Of a stretch of 21,972 bases of DNA, positions 1 to 6,358 are shown piece after piece. Position numbers and translations under genes: made by a program. The notes below the pieces were generated by a model. The model had not been told where the DNA came from. It worked only from the letters and a program-made list of their open reading frames with translations, and did no database searches. The DNA is taken from assembly GCA_028290305.1 (NCBI GenBank), contig JAQGKC010000449.1, forward strand, positions 1 to 21,972, in the 5' to 3' direction. Position 1 is the first letter of the stretch. Every line of letters begins with the position of its first letter. The DNA comes from Bradyrhizobium sp. (GTDB lineage Bacteria > Pseudomonadota > Alphaproteobacteria > Rhizobiales > Xanthobacteraceae).

Positions 1-71
1 GGCTGGGCAGGTGACGATCGAACGCATTCGCGCCCGACGGGCAAATCATGATGCATCGCTTGCGTCAGTTC

Positions 72-159
72 GTAGGGCAGATCGTGATCCGCCTATAACC
101 TCGCAGCGATTGCTTCCCGGCGTCTTCGATTCATAGTGGCGGATCGTGATCCGCCCTAC
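72..159. repeat. Paired-palindrome intergenic repeat, copy 1
   Basis: Two 18-nt near-palindromes of the form GGCGGATC-GT-GATCCGCC lie at 76-93 (one mismatch, A for G at 79) and 138-155, 62 nt start to start. The outer ends GTAGGGC (72-78) and GCCCTAC (153-159) are inverted copies of each other, so the whole 88-bp unit could fold as one cruciform. The inside begins TATAACCTCGC and ends GATTCATA, shared with the two copies further on. It resembles REP/BIME-type miniature repeats; no transposase is nearby. Confidence 0.85.
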
Positions 160-426
160 GAGTTCTTTCCCTGGCCAAAGCCGACGGATCGTTTGGAAGG
201 TGAGGGGAAGACCGACATTGCTATCTCACATGTCCCAGCCTCCGATACACAGGAAGGCGTCTATGAAGCCGTAAACATAGCCCATCGCATGAGGCTTTGG
301 GCCGCCTATTTTCGAGTCAATCGCTTGTCGGCGACTATCATCAACTGAGCTGCGAGCAACTTAGCTATCATGTCGGCGAAAGCCATTTTGCCATCGTCGC
401 CCATGGCGAGTCGTTCCGTCATCTGC
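160..426. other. Stretch without a supported gene
   Basis: Short open frames cross this interval, but none has a convincing ribosome binding site, and the only one that spans it starts inside the repeat. I see no recognisable domain, RNA or terminator. It may be the degenerate 3' flank of the minus-strand membrane protein gene that ends at 427. Confidence 0.4.
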
Positions 427-1185
427 CTAATCGGAGATGTAATTGCGATTGTGGCCGGCCTCGCAGAGGTGCGCGACTTCCTTGGCAAAATAGATGCAGT
501 TTTCGGAGTAAATGTATTTCCCGGGTGGGGTTCGATCATCCTGATATCGCATCACGTTGAAGACGAACATGAGCTGCGTTCCATCGGCGAGGGCCTTGGA
601 AAGGTCATCACTGACCGGCGGTCCAGGGATCGTGAACCAGATTGTGTCTTGCCCAACCCTGATGACGGAATTAACGGGTACAGGCAGGAGCTTCAATTGC
701 TTTCTTAAGGTAAGAAACAGAGCGTCAACAAAGGTGTTTTGTATAGCGCCACCCAAAGCGATCAGGCCGCTATGGTTGAAGTTGTTCGCCGAAAACTTAC
801 CGCGGTTAACTGTAAAAGCGTTCGCATAAAACTGTGGGATATCGTTGTTGGGCGTGCCTTTTGCCCAAAGCCGGACATCGACATCCGCACTATCCGGTGG
901 GACGTTAGACTCTACCGCTAGGTCGGCCGGTCGCGCATAATAAGCAAATAGCCCGCCGCTCCACGACAATGCTCCTAACAGAAATAGAATTGTCGCTTGG
1001 CGTCTGAGCCAGGACGGTGGGCTGGTCGGCTGAGATTGGGGCTGTACTCTGCCTTTCACCGGCAAGCGAGCCGCTGGAGGCCGGTGGTATCCGAGCACCG
1101 TATAGATACAAGCTACAGCGGAGCCGATCCCCCCGACAACAGCAGCGACTGTCGCAATCCAAAAGCCGATATCTGTTGCTGACAT
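427..1185 (-). CDS. Hypothetical membrane-anchored protein
   Basis: I do not recognise this 252-aa protein. It has a hydrophobic segment at about residues 5-31 and another at about 68-85, separated by a Pro/Arg-rich linker. A soluble C-terminal region of about 165 residues follows, probably periplasmic by topology. That part contains short beta-like stretches such as IPQFYANAFTVN and TIWFTIPGP, and a cysteine near the C-terminus (HLCEAGHN). I chose the ATG at 1185 because it places the first membrane segment right at the N-terminus; an ATG at 1245 in the same frame adds 20 unlikely residues. Neither start has a clear Shine-Dalgarno sequence. It stands alone between two repeats, next to a tRNA fragment, so it may be cargo of a former genomic island. 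Coding seems likely because the frame is long and the protein composition sensible. Confidence 0.6.
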   Translation of the reverse strand: MSATDIGFWIATVAAVVGGIGSAVACIYTVLGYHRPPAARLPVKGRVQPQSQPTSPPSWLRRQATILFLLGALSWSGGLFAYYARPADLAVESNVPPDSADVDVRLWAKGTPNNDIPQFYANAFTVNRGKFSANNFNHSGLIALGGAIQNTFVDALFLTLRKQLKLLPVPVNSVIRVGQDTIWFTIPGPPVSDDLSKALADGTQLMFVFNVMRYQDDRTPPGKYIYSENCIYFAKEVAHLCEAGHNRNYISD

Positions 1186-1358
1186 TGCGGGATTGTGATG
1201 CGCGCGCTGATTGAGCGCAACAAAGCTCGCGGGTTTTCCACCCATTGGAATTGGTTCTTGGCCCCTCGGCTCTAGATTGGTCTCGTTTGCGTGACACTTT
1301 CAACAAACAGCAGGCCTAGGTCAAAAGTATCTCACTCCCTTGATACACAAGGCATTTT

Positions 1359-1405
1359 TCGGCCTGCCACGCTGGAGGTCACGGGTTCGCGCCCCGTCTC
1401 CCGCA
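1359..1405 (+). pseudogene. 3' fragment of a tRNA-Asp-like gene
   Basis: The stretch reads as the 3' half of a class I tRNA. It has an anticodon arm (TCGGC stem, loop CTGCCAC, GCTGG stem), variable loop AGGTC, T arm ACGGG-TTCGCGC-CCCGT and 3' acceptor strand CTCCCGC followed by ACA. The order and wording match tRNA-Asp (GGCCTGTCACGCC in the usual gene), but the anticodon position reads GCC rather than GTC and two anticodon-stem pairs are G-T. No D arm or 5' acceptor strand precedes it, so it cannot be a functional tRNA. Such 3' fragments are typical leftovers of integrase target sites. Confidence 0.6.
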
Positions 1406-1427
1406 CAATGTTTTCAATTGCTTAGGT

Positions 1428-1514
1428 GTAGGGCAGATCGTGATCTGCCTAAAACCTCGCAACGATGGCGCAACGCGCCTCTTGGCAATTCATGGCGGAT
1501 CATGATTCCGCCCG
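1428..1514. repeat. Paired-palindrome intergenic repeat, copy 2
   Basis: Same architecture as the copy at 72-159. The left palindrome GGCAGATCGTGATCTGCC is at 1432-1449. The right one, at 1494-1512, carries a one-base insertion (GGATCATGATTCCGCC). Spacing is again 62 nt start to start. The start GTAGGGCAGATCGTGATC is identical to copy 1, and the internal words AACCTCGCA and ATTCAT are kept. It follows the tRNA fragment by about 20 nt. Confidence 0.85.
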
Positions 1515-1638
1515 ACAGGCTGCTGCAGCCGGGCGTGCCGAAAGCAGCACGCTGCGCGAGGCGGGTGCGTAATGGTGCGACGACTATCGCGCCAAGGACG
1601 GCAAAGCGAGTGCACAATTCCGTTTTAACTTAGCGCCA

Positions 1639-1948
1639 TCAGGCCGAAGCCTTGCGCTTGGTGGCCTTGCGTTTCACGACCTCGCGCAGGGTCTCGTCGA
1701 TCCGCGACTGCCAGCCGATCCCCGTCGATTTGAAATAGTCGATCACCTCGGGGCTGATGCGCAGCGACACCAGCTTCTTGGTCGGCGATTTGCCCGGCCG
1801 CGCCCCTTGCGGATCGATGCGGCGAGATCGGGGAAGACGTCTGCGAACGGCCGCGCCTTGGCGAAGCCCGCTTTCGTCAGCTCCGGACTATCGCTGACCT
1901 CGCGAAGATCCTTTGCGCCGTATCCGGTCGTTTTTTAGCGCTCTTCAT
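1639..1948 (-). pseudogene. brnA: BrnA-type antitoxin, frameshifted
   Basis: BrnA is the ribbon-helix-helix-like antitoxin that binds BrnT ribonuclease and represses the shared promoter. The start (ATG at 1948) gives MKSAKKRPDT. The frame then shifts near 1918-1921 into a stretch reading KDLREVSDSPELTKAGFAKA and onward to DVFPDLAASIRKGRGR. It shifts again near 1795-1802 into GKSPTKKLVSLRISPEVIDY and a Lys-rich tail ending RKASA before TGA at 1639. All three pieces are collinear with the BrnA family, so the gene is complete in length but broken twice. It follows brnT by about 20 nt, as in typical brnTA operons. Two independent shifts in a gene beside another shifted gene argue for decay rather than sequencing error. 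Confidence 0.75.
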
Positions 1949-1966
1949 AAAGTTTCCTTTCGCGGC

Positions 1967-2271
1967 TTATCGTTTGAGCATGATCTCCGCGCAAACGCTT
2001 TCGTGTTTATCGCGAGGGAAAACCGGTACCCACTTTTCCGGATCACGCTCTGGCCGCATGCTGATGATGCTCACGCTCTCGCGGCCGAGCCGCGCGGACA
2101 CCACGACGATGACGCTGCGACTATTGACGCCGACCGCGACCAGCGTTTGGCTTTGTTCCGGGAGGGAAGCACCACAGCGGTGTCGAAGAACGTTTCGTTC
2201 AGGTCAGCGAAATCCAACCCATGCTTGTCGAGGTTGGCGAGCCGCTTCGGTTCGTCCCAAACGATTTTCAC
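1967..2271 (-). pseudogene. brnT: BrnT-type toxin, frameshifted and with repeat-derived tail
   Basis: BrnT is a RelE-fold ribonuclease toxin. The N-terminal part from a GTG at 2271 reads VKIVWDEPKRLANLDKHGLD then FADLNETFFDTAVVLPSRNK, the characteristic BrnT start. At about 2136-2139 one T appears to be missing after the codons for KRW. In the next frame the family sequence resumes (AVGVNSRSVIVVVSARLGRE, then SVSIISMRP). The remaining residues, ERDPEKW to MLKR before TAA at 1967, are encoded by the 75-bp repeat at 1976-2050. The unshifted frame instead ends early at 2071. No strong Shine-Dalgarno precedes the GTG; it was chosen because it matches the family N-terminus. Confidence 0.78.
1976..2050. 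repeat. 75-bp palindromic-ended repeat inside the brnT coding end
   Basis: The element begins GAGCATGATC and ends GATCACGCTC, which are imperfect inverted copies of each other. The interior contains AAAACCGGTACCCACTTTTC. I recognise this wording as a very common interspersed repeat of Bradyrhizobium-type genomes, often found as a coding tail on the opposite strand (RDPEKW...AEIMLK), as here. The identification is from memory; copy number elsewhere in the genome cannot be seen in this window. Confidence 0.6.
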
Positions 2272-2283
2272 AGGGCTGTTTGG

Positions 2284-2317
2284 AGCTACAAAATCGGCCG
2301 TCAAGTATTTTGTAGCT
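2284..2317. promoter_or_regulatory. Operator-like perfect inverted repeat upstream of brnT
   Basis: AGCTACAAAAT at 2284-2294 and ATTTTGTAGCT at 2307-2317 form a perfect 11-bp inverted repeat with a 12-nt centre, in the AT-rich stretch just upstream of the brnT start. The centre contains TTGACG on the minus strand, a possible -35 element. BrnTA operons are autorepressed by BrnA at such sites, so this is probably the operator. It is intact although both genes are broken. Confidence 0.65.
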
Positions 2318-2464
2318 ATAAAAATATTTGAGTCCCCGGCCAAGAAGGCGATCCTGGCATGGACGAAAGGGCGATGAATTTTGAAACTGACGAAGCGACA
2401 ACCCTGGCGACAGCAGGTCAAGCCAGGCGGATCGTAGCCCGAACGTCGCACGCATAAAGACCAC

Positions 2465-2553
2465 GGGGGCGGATCGTGATCCGCCTATAACCTCACGGTG
2501 ATAGTGTAATCCACCATGGTGGCGATTCATAACGGCGGATCGTGATCCGCCCG
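2465..2553. repeat. Paired-palindrome intergenic repeat, copy 3
   Basis: Two perfect copies of GGCGGATCGTGATCCGCC stand at 2468-2485 and 2534-2551, 66 nt start to start. The left palindrome is followed by TATAACCTCAC, and GATTCATAA precedes the right one, as in copy 1. It lies directly downstream of the small minus-strand gene ending at 2560. Confidence 0.85.
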
Positions 2554-2559
2554 CCGAAC

Positions 2560-2751
2560 TCAGCCCGCTGGGGCAGTTCTGAAGCCCGCCGGCCTGACAC
2601 TTTCAGTGATCGTTTTGGGCTCGCCGGGCGTGGGCTGTTCTTGAGCCTGCCTTTCAAGCTGACGTCGAGGCGTGATCGGCATCGGTCGGAGGAACTTGGC
2701 GGCCCACCGCTGTTCGCACCTTCGTTGAAAGTCCAGGGGGATAACGCTCAT
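2560..2751 (-). CDS. Small hypothetical protein (63 aa)
   Basis: The start ATG at 2751 is preceded by GGAG at a spacing of 5 nt, a good Shine-Dalgarno. The N-terminus, MSVIPLDFQRRCEQRWAAKF, resembles a family of short proteins of unknown function that I recall from Bradyrhizobium genomes: basic, with a Phe-Gln-Arg-Arg motif and a Trp, followed by a low-complexity Gln/Pro/Thr tail. There is no signal peptide or membrane segment. It ends immediately next to a palindromic repeat, which may have replaced its original 3' end. It could still be a chance frame, but the ribosome binding site and N-terminal wording favour a real gene. Confidence 0.5.
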   Translation of the reverse strand: MSVIPLDFQRRCEQRWAAKFLRPMPITPRRQLERQAQEQPTPGEPKTITESVRPAGFRTAPAG

Positions 2752-3225
2752 AACGACTCCGGGTTTTCAGTTTTTTAGTTTTTTCAGTAACGACGCCTTC
2801 AATCGCCCGACAACGTCCCGGAGTCGTGTGGAGGGCGATGGGCGCAAGTGTGTCCCGAATAAGAACCGCAGTTGATTTTCCGCCAGTGTTGAAATCTGAT
2901 CACACCCTGCAAGAGCATGTGCCGGGCGGCATCACTGTCGCGCCAGGCGCTTCTCCGCCGCGCGCATTCCGCAAAAGTCATCATGCGGCCACGATGCGGC
3001 CTCAGGTGGCGCCTCCGTCAGCCGCACGGCCGATGAGCCCTGCCGTTTCCTCAGCTATCACGCGGTTCAACGATGCGGTCCAACGATGATGGGGAGTCGT
3101 CGCAATCATGAGCATCCGCTTCTTTGTTGCTCACTCATTCTTGCCCATTCTTATTCTTGCCATTGTTGCGCTGAGCAGGCCCGGAGCCACCGCCGCTCGC
3201 ACACAAGCCGTCACTCCCAATCCGC
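2752..3225. other. Degraded intergenic stretch
   Basis: No frame here is convincing. An ATG at 3108 begins a signal-peptide-like segment (MSIRFFVAHSFLPILILAIV) that would run for 129 codons. From about 3226, however, the recognisable coding content is in a different frame (the RND remnant), so the frame from 3108 is probably fortuitous or a fused remnant. A T-rich tract, TTTTTTAGTTTTTTCAG, lies at about 2770-2786. Confidence 0.4.
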
Positions 3226-3360
3226 CTGCTGGTGATTGCCGCCAGGACGTTGCCGCAAGGCTATACGGTCGATTACGGCGGCTTGTCCCCGCAATATATC
3301 CAGGGATCCTATATCCAGGAATCCTGCGGCTTTGTCGCCACCTTCCGGGGAACGGGGTGA
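3226..3360 (+). pseudogene. Remnant of an RND-family efflux transporter
   Basis: The frame ending with TGA at 3358-3360 reads LLVIAARTLPQGYTVDYGGL, then SPQYIQGSYIQESCGFVATF. This resembles the conserved segment of AcrB/MexB-type inner-membrane transporters, where LPxGYxxDYxGxSRQxxQESxxF precedes a transmembrane helix. Only about 45 residues of a protein of roughly 1,050 remain. Similarity stops at FRGTG before the stop codon, and no neighbouring fragment is evident. A 5-codon in-frame tandem duplication (YIQGS / YIQES) lies inside it. It is a gene remnant, not an active pump. Confidence 0.55.
3295..3324 (+). repeat. 15-bp tandem duplication
   Basis: TATATCCAGGGATCC (3295-3309) is followed directly by TATATCCAGGAATCC (3310-3324), 14 of 15 bases identical. 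It keeps the reading frame of the RND remnant. Confidence 0.9.
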
Positions 3361-3489
3361 TGAGCCAAGAACTGACATGTAGAACGGCAGCGGGCACACC
3401 TTGTTGCTTCGTCGAAGCCCTCCATAGTCATTCGCATCGCGATCTGATCGAGGTACGTCGACTCGACGCTCGACGAGAGAGGATATCCA

Positions 3490-3861
3490 ATGGGTGAAAG
3501 TAGCGACGGTCGGGCAAGCGCCCAGCAAGCCGGTTTTCCGGGTGTCACTCGCAAGGTTCTCGAACGTCTTCCATTGCCCGGCGATCACCGGGAACTTGTC
3601 GTGGTTGAAGTGAGCTACCCGGCCGGTGGCGAAGCTCCGCTTCACCGACATCCCGTTGGAGGAGTGGTCTTCATCATCGAAGGTGTTGCCGAGTCAGCCT
3701 ATGGCAGCGACGATCCGCGACAGTATCGAGCAGGCGAGACGTTGCAGGATCGGGCCGACATTCCACACACCCTCTTTCGCAATTGTGATCCGGAACGCCC
3801 GCTCCGCTTTCTGACCATCTACGCGCTCGAACCCGGCCGCTCCTATACAATGGAGCCATGA
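3490..3861 (+). CDS. Small single-domain cupin protein
   Basis: A 123-aa cytosolic protein with one cupin barrel; no signal peptide. The ATG is preceded by GAGAGAGGA six nucleotides upstream, a strong ribosome binding site. Cupin motif 1 is recognisable in EAPLHRHPVGGVVFIIEG (about residues 49-66), and motif 2 in GETLQDRADIPHTLFRN (about 82-98), giving three metal-type histidines. The glutamate that usually follows the HxH pair by three or four positions is missing: the positions are Gly/Val. The protein may therefore use a three-His site or none. Substrate unknown; relatives range from sugar and amino-acid dioxygenases to binding proteins. It stands alone, with no clear partner. Confidence 0.75.
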   Translation: MGESSDGRASAQQAGFPGVTRKVLERLPLPGDHRELVVVEVSYPAGGEAPLHRHPVGGVVFIIEGVAESAYGSDDPRQYRAGETLQDRADIPHTLFRNCDPERPLRFLTIYALEPGRSYTMEP

Positions 3862-4518
3862 GGTCAATCGGCGCCTTTGGTCGGTCTCGTCCTGATCGTC
3901 GGTGGCGATCTGGAACGAGAAGGCGTCGTGAAGTGATGATGATTTCTTGACAGCCTTTCCATCTTCCTGCGGCGCGATCCGCTGTCGAAACGTCATTAAC
4001 CGAATTCTCGAGCAGAAAAACGCCTTCGGCGTGGCTCCTCAAACATTGGACTCGGCTGAATTAGAGTCAGGTTGGGCATGTGGTGTGCGAATATTGGAGC
4101 GCGTCGCATCCGCACGCCCGCACGATTGGTCATAACCATTGGCCTAAGAGCGATGGTCTTTTCCAATTGACTTCAATTGGGTGCGGCGTAATCTTGTTGG
4201 TGGATCGCGGACAGGCTACCCACGCCAGCAGAGCCAGAGCGGGTCGCTCCCGCCAGCGCCAGTCGAAGTGGGGCGATTCCACGCGTTCGGTGCACCAAAA
4301 CGGCGCTGGTAACAGCGCCGTTTTTGTTGGACGGATTGCTTTTTTTGGACGGCTTTCTTGGGAATCCGCTCCTGGGTACCCGCCGGATGCGGGCTTACGG
4401 CGATCAGTGCCGCATCCGCGACGCGCATGCATCCCGTCGCTCGACCACCGGAGAGAGCGTCGTCCTCGGACACGCAGTGCCCCTCAGGATGATCAGGAAC
4501 CTGCACCATCCCTGTCCG
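3862..4518. other. Non-coding stretch with structured elements
   Basis: No supported gene. Three structures stand out: a near-palindrome CCAATTGA-CT-TCAATTGG (4163-4180), an intrinsic terminator (4297-4324), and an inverted repeat CGGATGCGG / CCGCATCCG (4384-4392 and 4410-4418, 17-nt loop). A GC-rich block between the first two ends in GTTCGGTGCACCA at 4285-4297, which mimics a tRNA 3' end, but I could not fold a cloverleaf. The arrangement of palindrome, GC-rich body and terminator would fit a small RNA gene of about 140-160 nt. Confidence 0.4.
4297..4324 (+). terminator. Strong intrinsic terminator
   Basis: AAAACGGCGCTG (4297-4308) pairs perfectly with CAGCGCCGTTTT (4313-4324) around a GTAA loop and runs into TTTTTG. 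The A tract on the other side makes it potentially bidirectional. No gene ends just upstream on the plus strand, which supports a non-coding transcript ending here. Confidence 0.75.
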
Positions 4519-4544
4519 GGAACCGCCTCGGGAAGGGCCGCGTT
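4519..4544 (+). promoter_or_regulatory. EcfG-type promoter match
   Basis: GGAAC at 4519-4523 and CGTT at 4541-4544 are separated by 17 nt, matching the general-stress sigma factor consensus GGAAC-N16/17-CGTT. The next supported gene on this strand starts at 4904, so the leader would be about 350 nt. Either that long leader is real or the site serves an unrecognised short transcript. Confidence 0.45.
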
Positions 4545-4634
4545 TTGTAACGTGATGTGATGGGCACACAGGTCGACATGCAAAGCTCGTTTCGTGTTCC
4601 GGTGAACCGATCATCCGTCATTGCTGGCTTCTGT

Positions 4635-4666
4635 CGAGATCCTACGTTCCCGAGATCCTGCGTTCC
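4635..4666 (+). repeat. 16-bp tandem duplication
   Basis: CGAGATCCTACGTTCC (4635-4650) is followed directly by CGAGATCCTGCGTTCC (4651-4666), 15 of 16 identical. It lies in the presumed leader of the 96-aa gene. Its length is not a multiple of three, which argues against coding through it. Confidence 0.9.
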
Positions 4667-4903
4667 AACGGCTTGGGTGACACCTGAGCGAGTTCCACCC
4701 TTTCCGGGAGAGGAGCGAGAGCAACTTCGGATCGGCGAGGAGCTGAGGAAACTTCTCAGCGTCCTGGAACGTTACCTTGGCCTGATCTTTCCAAGGACCC
4801 GATCATTCCAAAGGAAATGGGGCTGAGGAAGCTGTCGCGTCCGGGCCGAGGGCGCAGCGGAACAGCAGGCAAAAAACGGCAGGCAAAAACAGGAGTAGAG
4901 GCC

Positions 4904-5194
4904 ATGAAGCTGAATGCGACACAGGTGAAGCGGACCTTGAGCCAATTCGATGCCGAGGTTCTTCCTGATACCCATCCAGTGGTTCCCGAACTGAACACCT
5001 TGTTTGGAGATCACACGTTCTTCCTCGACCGCGAGGGTCTCAACGTCCTGGAGCCCGCCGAAACGCCGGAAGTCGAGGGTCAAGCGGGTGAGGTCGTCAG
5101 CCTTGCCAGTTGGAGTGATGCGACCTTGACGAGTCTGAGGCCGCACGAACCCGAACCGACCGGCATCGTCATCGTCCTTGAATCCCAGCATTGA
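4904..5194 (+). CDS. Conserved-looking hypothetical protein (96 aa)
   Basis: The ATG at 4904 has AGGAG at 4891-4895, 8 nt upstream, which decides this start over an upstream in-frame ATG at 4817 whose extra residues are Arg/Gly-rich and unconvincing. The protein is small, soluble and acidic. It starts MKLNATQVKRTLSQFDAEVL, has a central FGDHTFFLDREGLNVLEPAE and ends with the hydrophobic strand TGIVIVLESQH. I recall short rhizobial proteins of this pattern with unknown function. It is isolated between a possible EcfG promoter far upstream and the convergent Crp/Fnr-type gene. Confidence 0.7.
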   Translation: MKLNATQVKRTLSQFDAEVLPDTHPVVPELNTLFGDHTFFLDREGLNVLEPAETPEVEGQAGEVVSLASWSDATLTSLRPHEPEPTGIVIVLESQH

Positions 5195-5293
5195 ACTGCT
5201 CCTAACGCTCTTGGACTTCTAAGAGGCTAAGCGCCCTTCTCCAGAATCATCTTGACGGCTCAGGCCTGCGCTCAACCCCAGGAAGGGTCGTCC

Positions 5294-6094
5294 TCAGCGC
5301 AAAATCGAGAGCTCTGATACTTCGGCCAAGGAGATAGGTTGCGACCGATGACGCGCGGATGCGCCGAGACTGCGTAATCCGAGATAATCGGGTTCAAAAC
5401 AGGCGATGCGGCAAAGAGCCTGCCAGTCGCTGATCGTGATGGTCCGGGACTGCCACATCAGGACTTGCCTGCGTCGCAGCTCCTGGATGATCCGGTTGGC
5501 GTGCACGGCCGAGATCGCACAGGCGGAGGCCAGGTCGGATTGGGTGAAAGGCGAGGGAAAGCGGTCGTCTGTCGCGAGGCCAACGGCCCGAAGCCGCGTG
5601 GTGATTTCGCAAATCAGATGCGCCACGCGGGTGAGGGAATCCCGGCTTCCGAGGTTGATGATCCAGTTCCGCAAGCAAGCTGTGTCGGCGAGGCCGAGGA
5701 GCTGAAGTGCGTGATCCAGGTTGGGCGATCGCGACGATATTTCCTGGAAGAATGCATGCGGTACCGCCGCTACCACAGCCGGTCCGAGTGCAGTCAGATG
5801 GGCATCGAGCTTCGGTGCGATCATCGTATGAAGATCGGGGATGTCTCCGGGTACGTAGATCGAAGTGATTTGGCCATCATTTCCGTCTTTCCAGCAGAGA
5901 TAGCCTTGCAGCACCAGGCGGCAGTGCGAGGGTTGATCCGACTTCCGGAGGAGTTGGTCATGTGACGCAAAATGACTGATCGTGAACGGCATGGCGGCGA
6001 GAAGTTCGAGGTCGCCGTCTGACAACTCGGCGATGCTCGCCATCCGATCCGCCAGTTTGGTGAACACGAAACCCTTTTGCATTGTTGAGCTCAT
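5294..6094 (-). CDS. Crp/Fnr-family transcriptional regulator
   Basis: A 266-aa cytosolic DNA-binding regulator. Residues about 20-120 form a cyclic-nucleotide-binding-type beta barrel (e.g. HDQLLRKSDQPSHCRLVLQG, then ITSIYVPGDIPDLHTMI). A long dimerisation helix follows. The winged helix-turn-helix is at about 178-215, with SPFTQSDLASACAISAVHAN and RIIQELRRRQVL, the pattern of HTH_Crp_2. It lacks an N-terminal cysteine cluster, so it is not an oxygen-sensing Fnr. The extension of about 30 residues after the wing (LGLRSLGASARHRSQP...) is longer than usual. The start ATG at 6094 has only a weak Shine-Dalgarno. The gene points away from the respiratory cluster; regulation of that cluster is possible but not shown. 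Confidence 0.85.
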   Translation of the reverse strand: MSSTMQKGFVFTKLADRMASIAELSDGDLELLAAMPFTISHFASHDQLLRKSDQPSHCRLVLQGYLCWKDGNDGQITSIYVPGDIPDLHTMIAPKLDAHLTALGPAVVAAVPHAFFQEISSRSPNLDHALQLLGLADTACLRNWIINLGSRDSLTRVAHLICEITTRLRAVGLATDDRFPSPFTQSDLASACAISAVHANRIIQELRRRQVLMWQSRTITISDWQALCRIACFEPDYLGLRSLGASARHRSQPISLAEVSELSILR

Positions 6095-6276
6095 TCAGCG
6101 TGCTTGGCGATCTCATGGACTGACGTCGGACTGGCGTTGCGCCGAAGCGCATGCGGCGCGGGCCCGAATAGAGCGCCATGATCTTGTGGTTTTGAATCGA
6201 CCAATGCCGGATGCAGCGCTAACGTTCCTACTTACCTCCGGCACGTCACGTTGGATAAGCCACGCCAGAGCTGTTA

Positions 6277-6301
6277 GGAACTCCAGGAGCCATTGTTCGT
6301 T
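6277..6301 (+). promoter_or_regulatory. EcfG-type promoter match, distal
   Basis: GGAAC at 6277-6281, 16 nt, CGTT at 6298-6301: a full match to the EcfG consensus, pointing to the diheme cytochrome gene about 245 nt downstream. A second full match lies closer, at 6486. This one could be a tandem promoter or a chance occurrence. Confidence 0.4.
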
Positions 6302-6358
6302 GGCCGACTTGATACCCGACTTGCGCCTGGAAAGCGTCGTGAAGCTGGCCGGCTCTTT

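Noticed and set aside
3108..3497. A secreted 129-aa protein with a signal peptide
   Set aside because: The first 30 residues look like a signal, but the following region has its recognisable coding content (RND remnant) in another frame, and the end runs into the cupin ribosome binding site.
4191..4297. A possible tRNA ending in GTGCACCA
   Set aside because: The 3' end looks tRNA-like, but no matching 5' acceptor strand, D arm or anticodon arm could be built, and the T loop lacks the TTC core.
4557..4826. An 89-codon plus-strand frame just after the EcfG-type motif
   Set aside because: It begins at a GTG almost at the predicted transcription start, runs through an out-of-frame-length 16-bp duplication and has no recognisable sequence.
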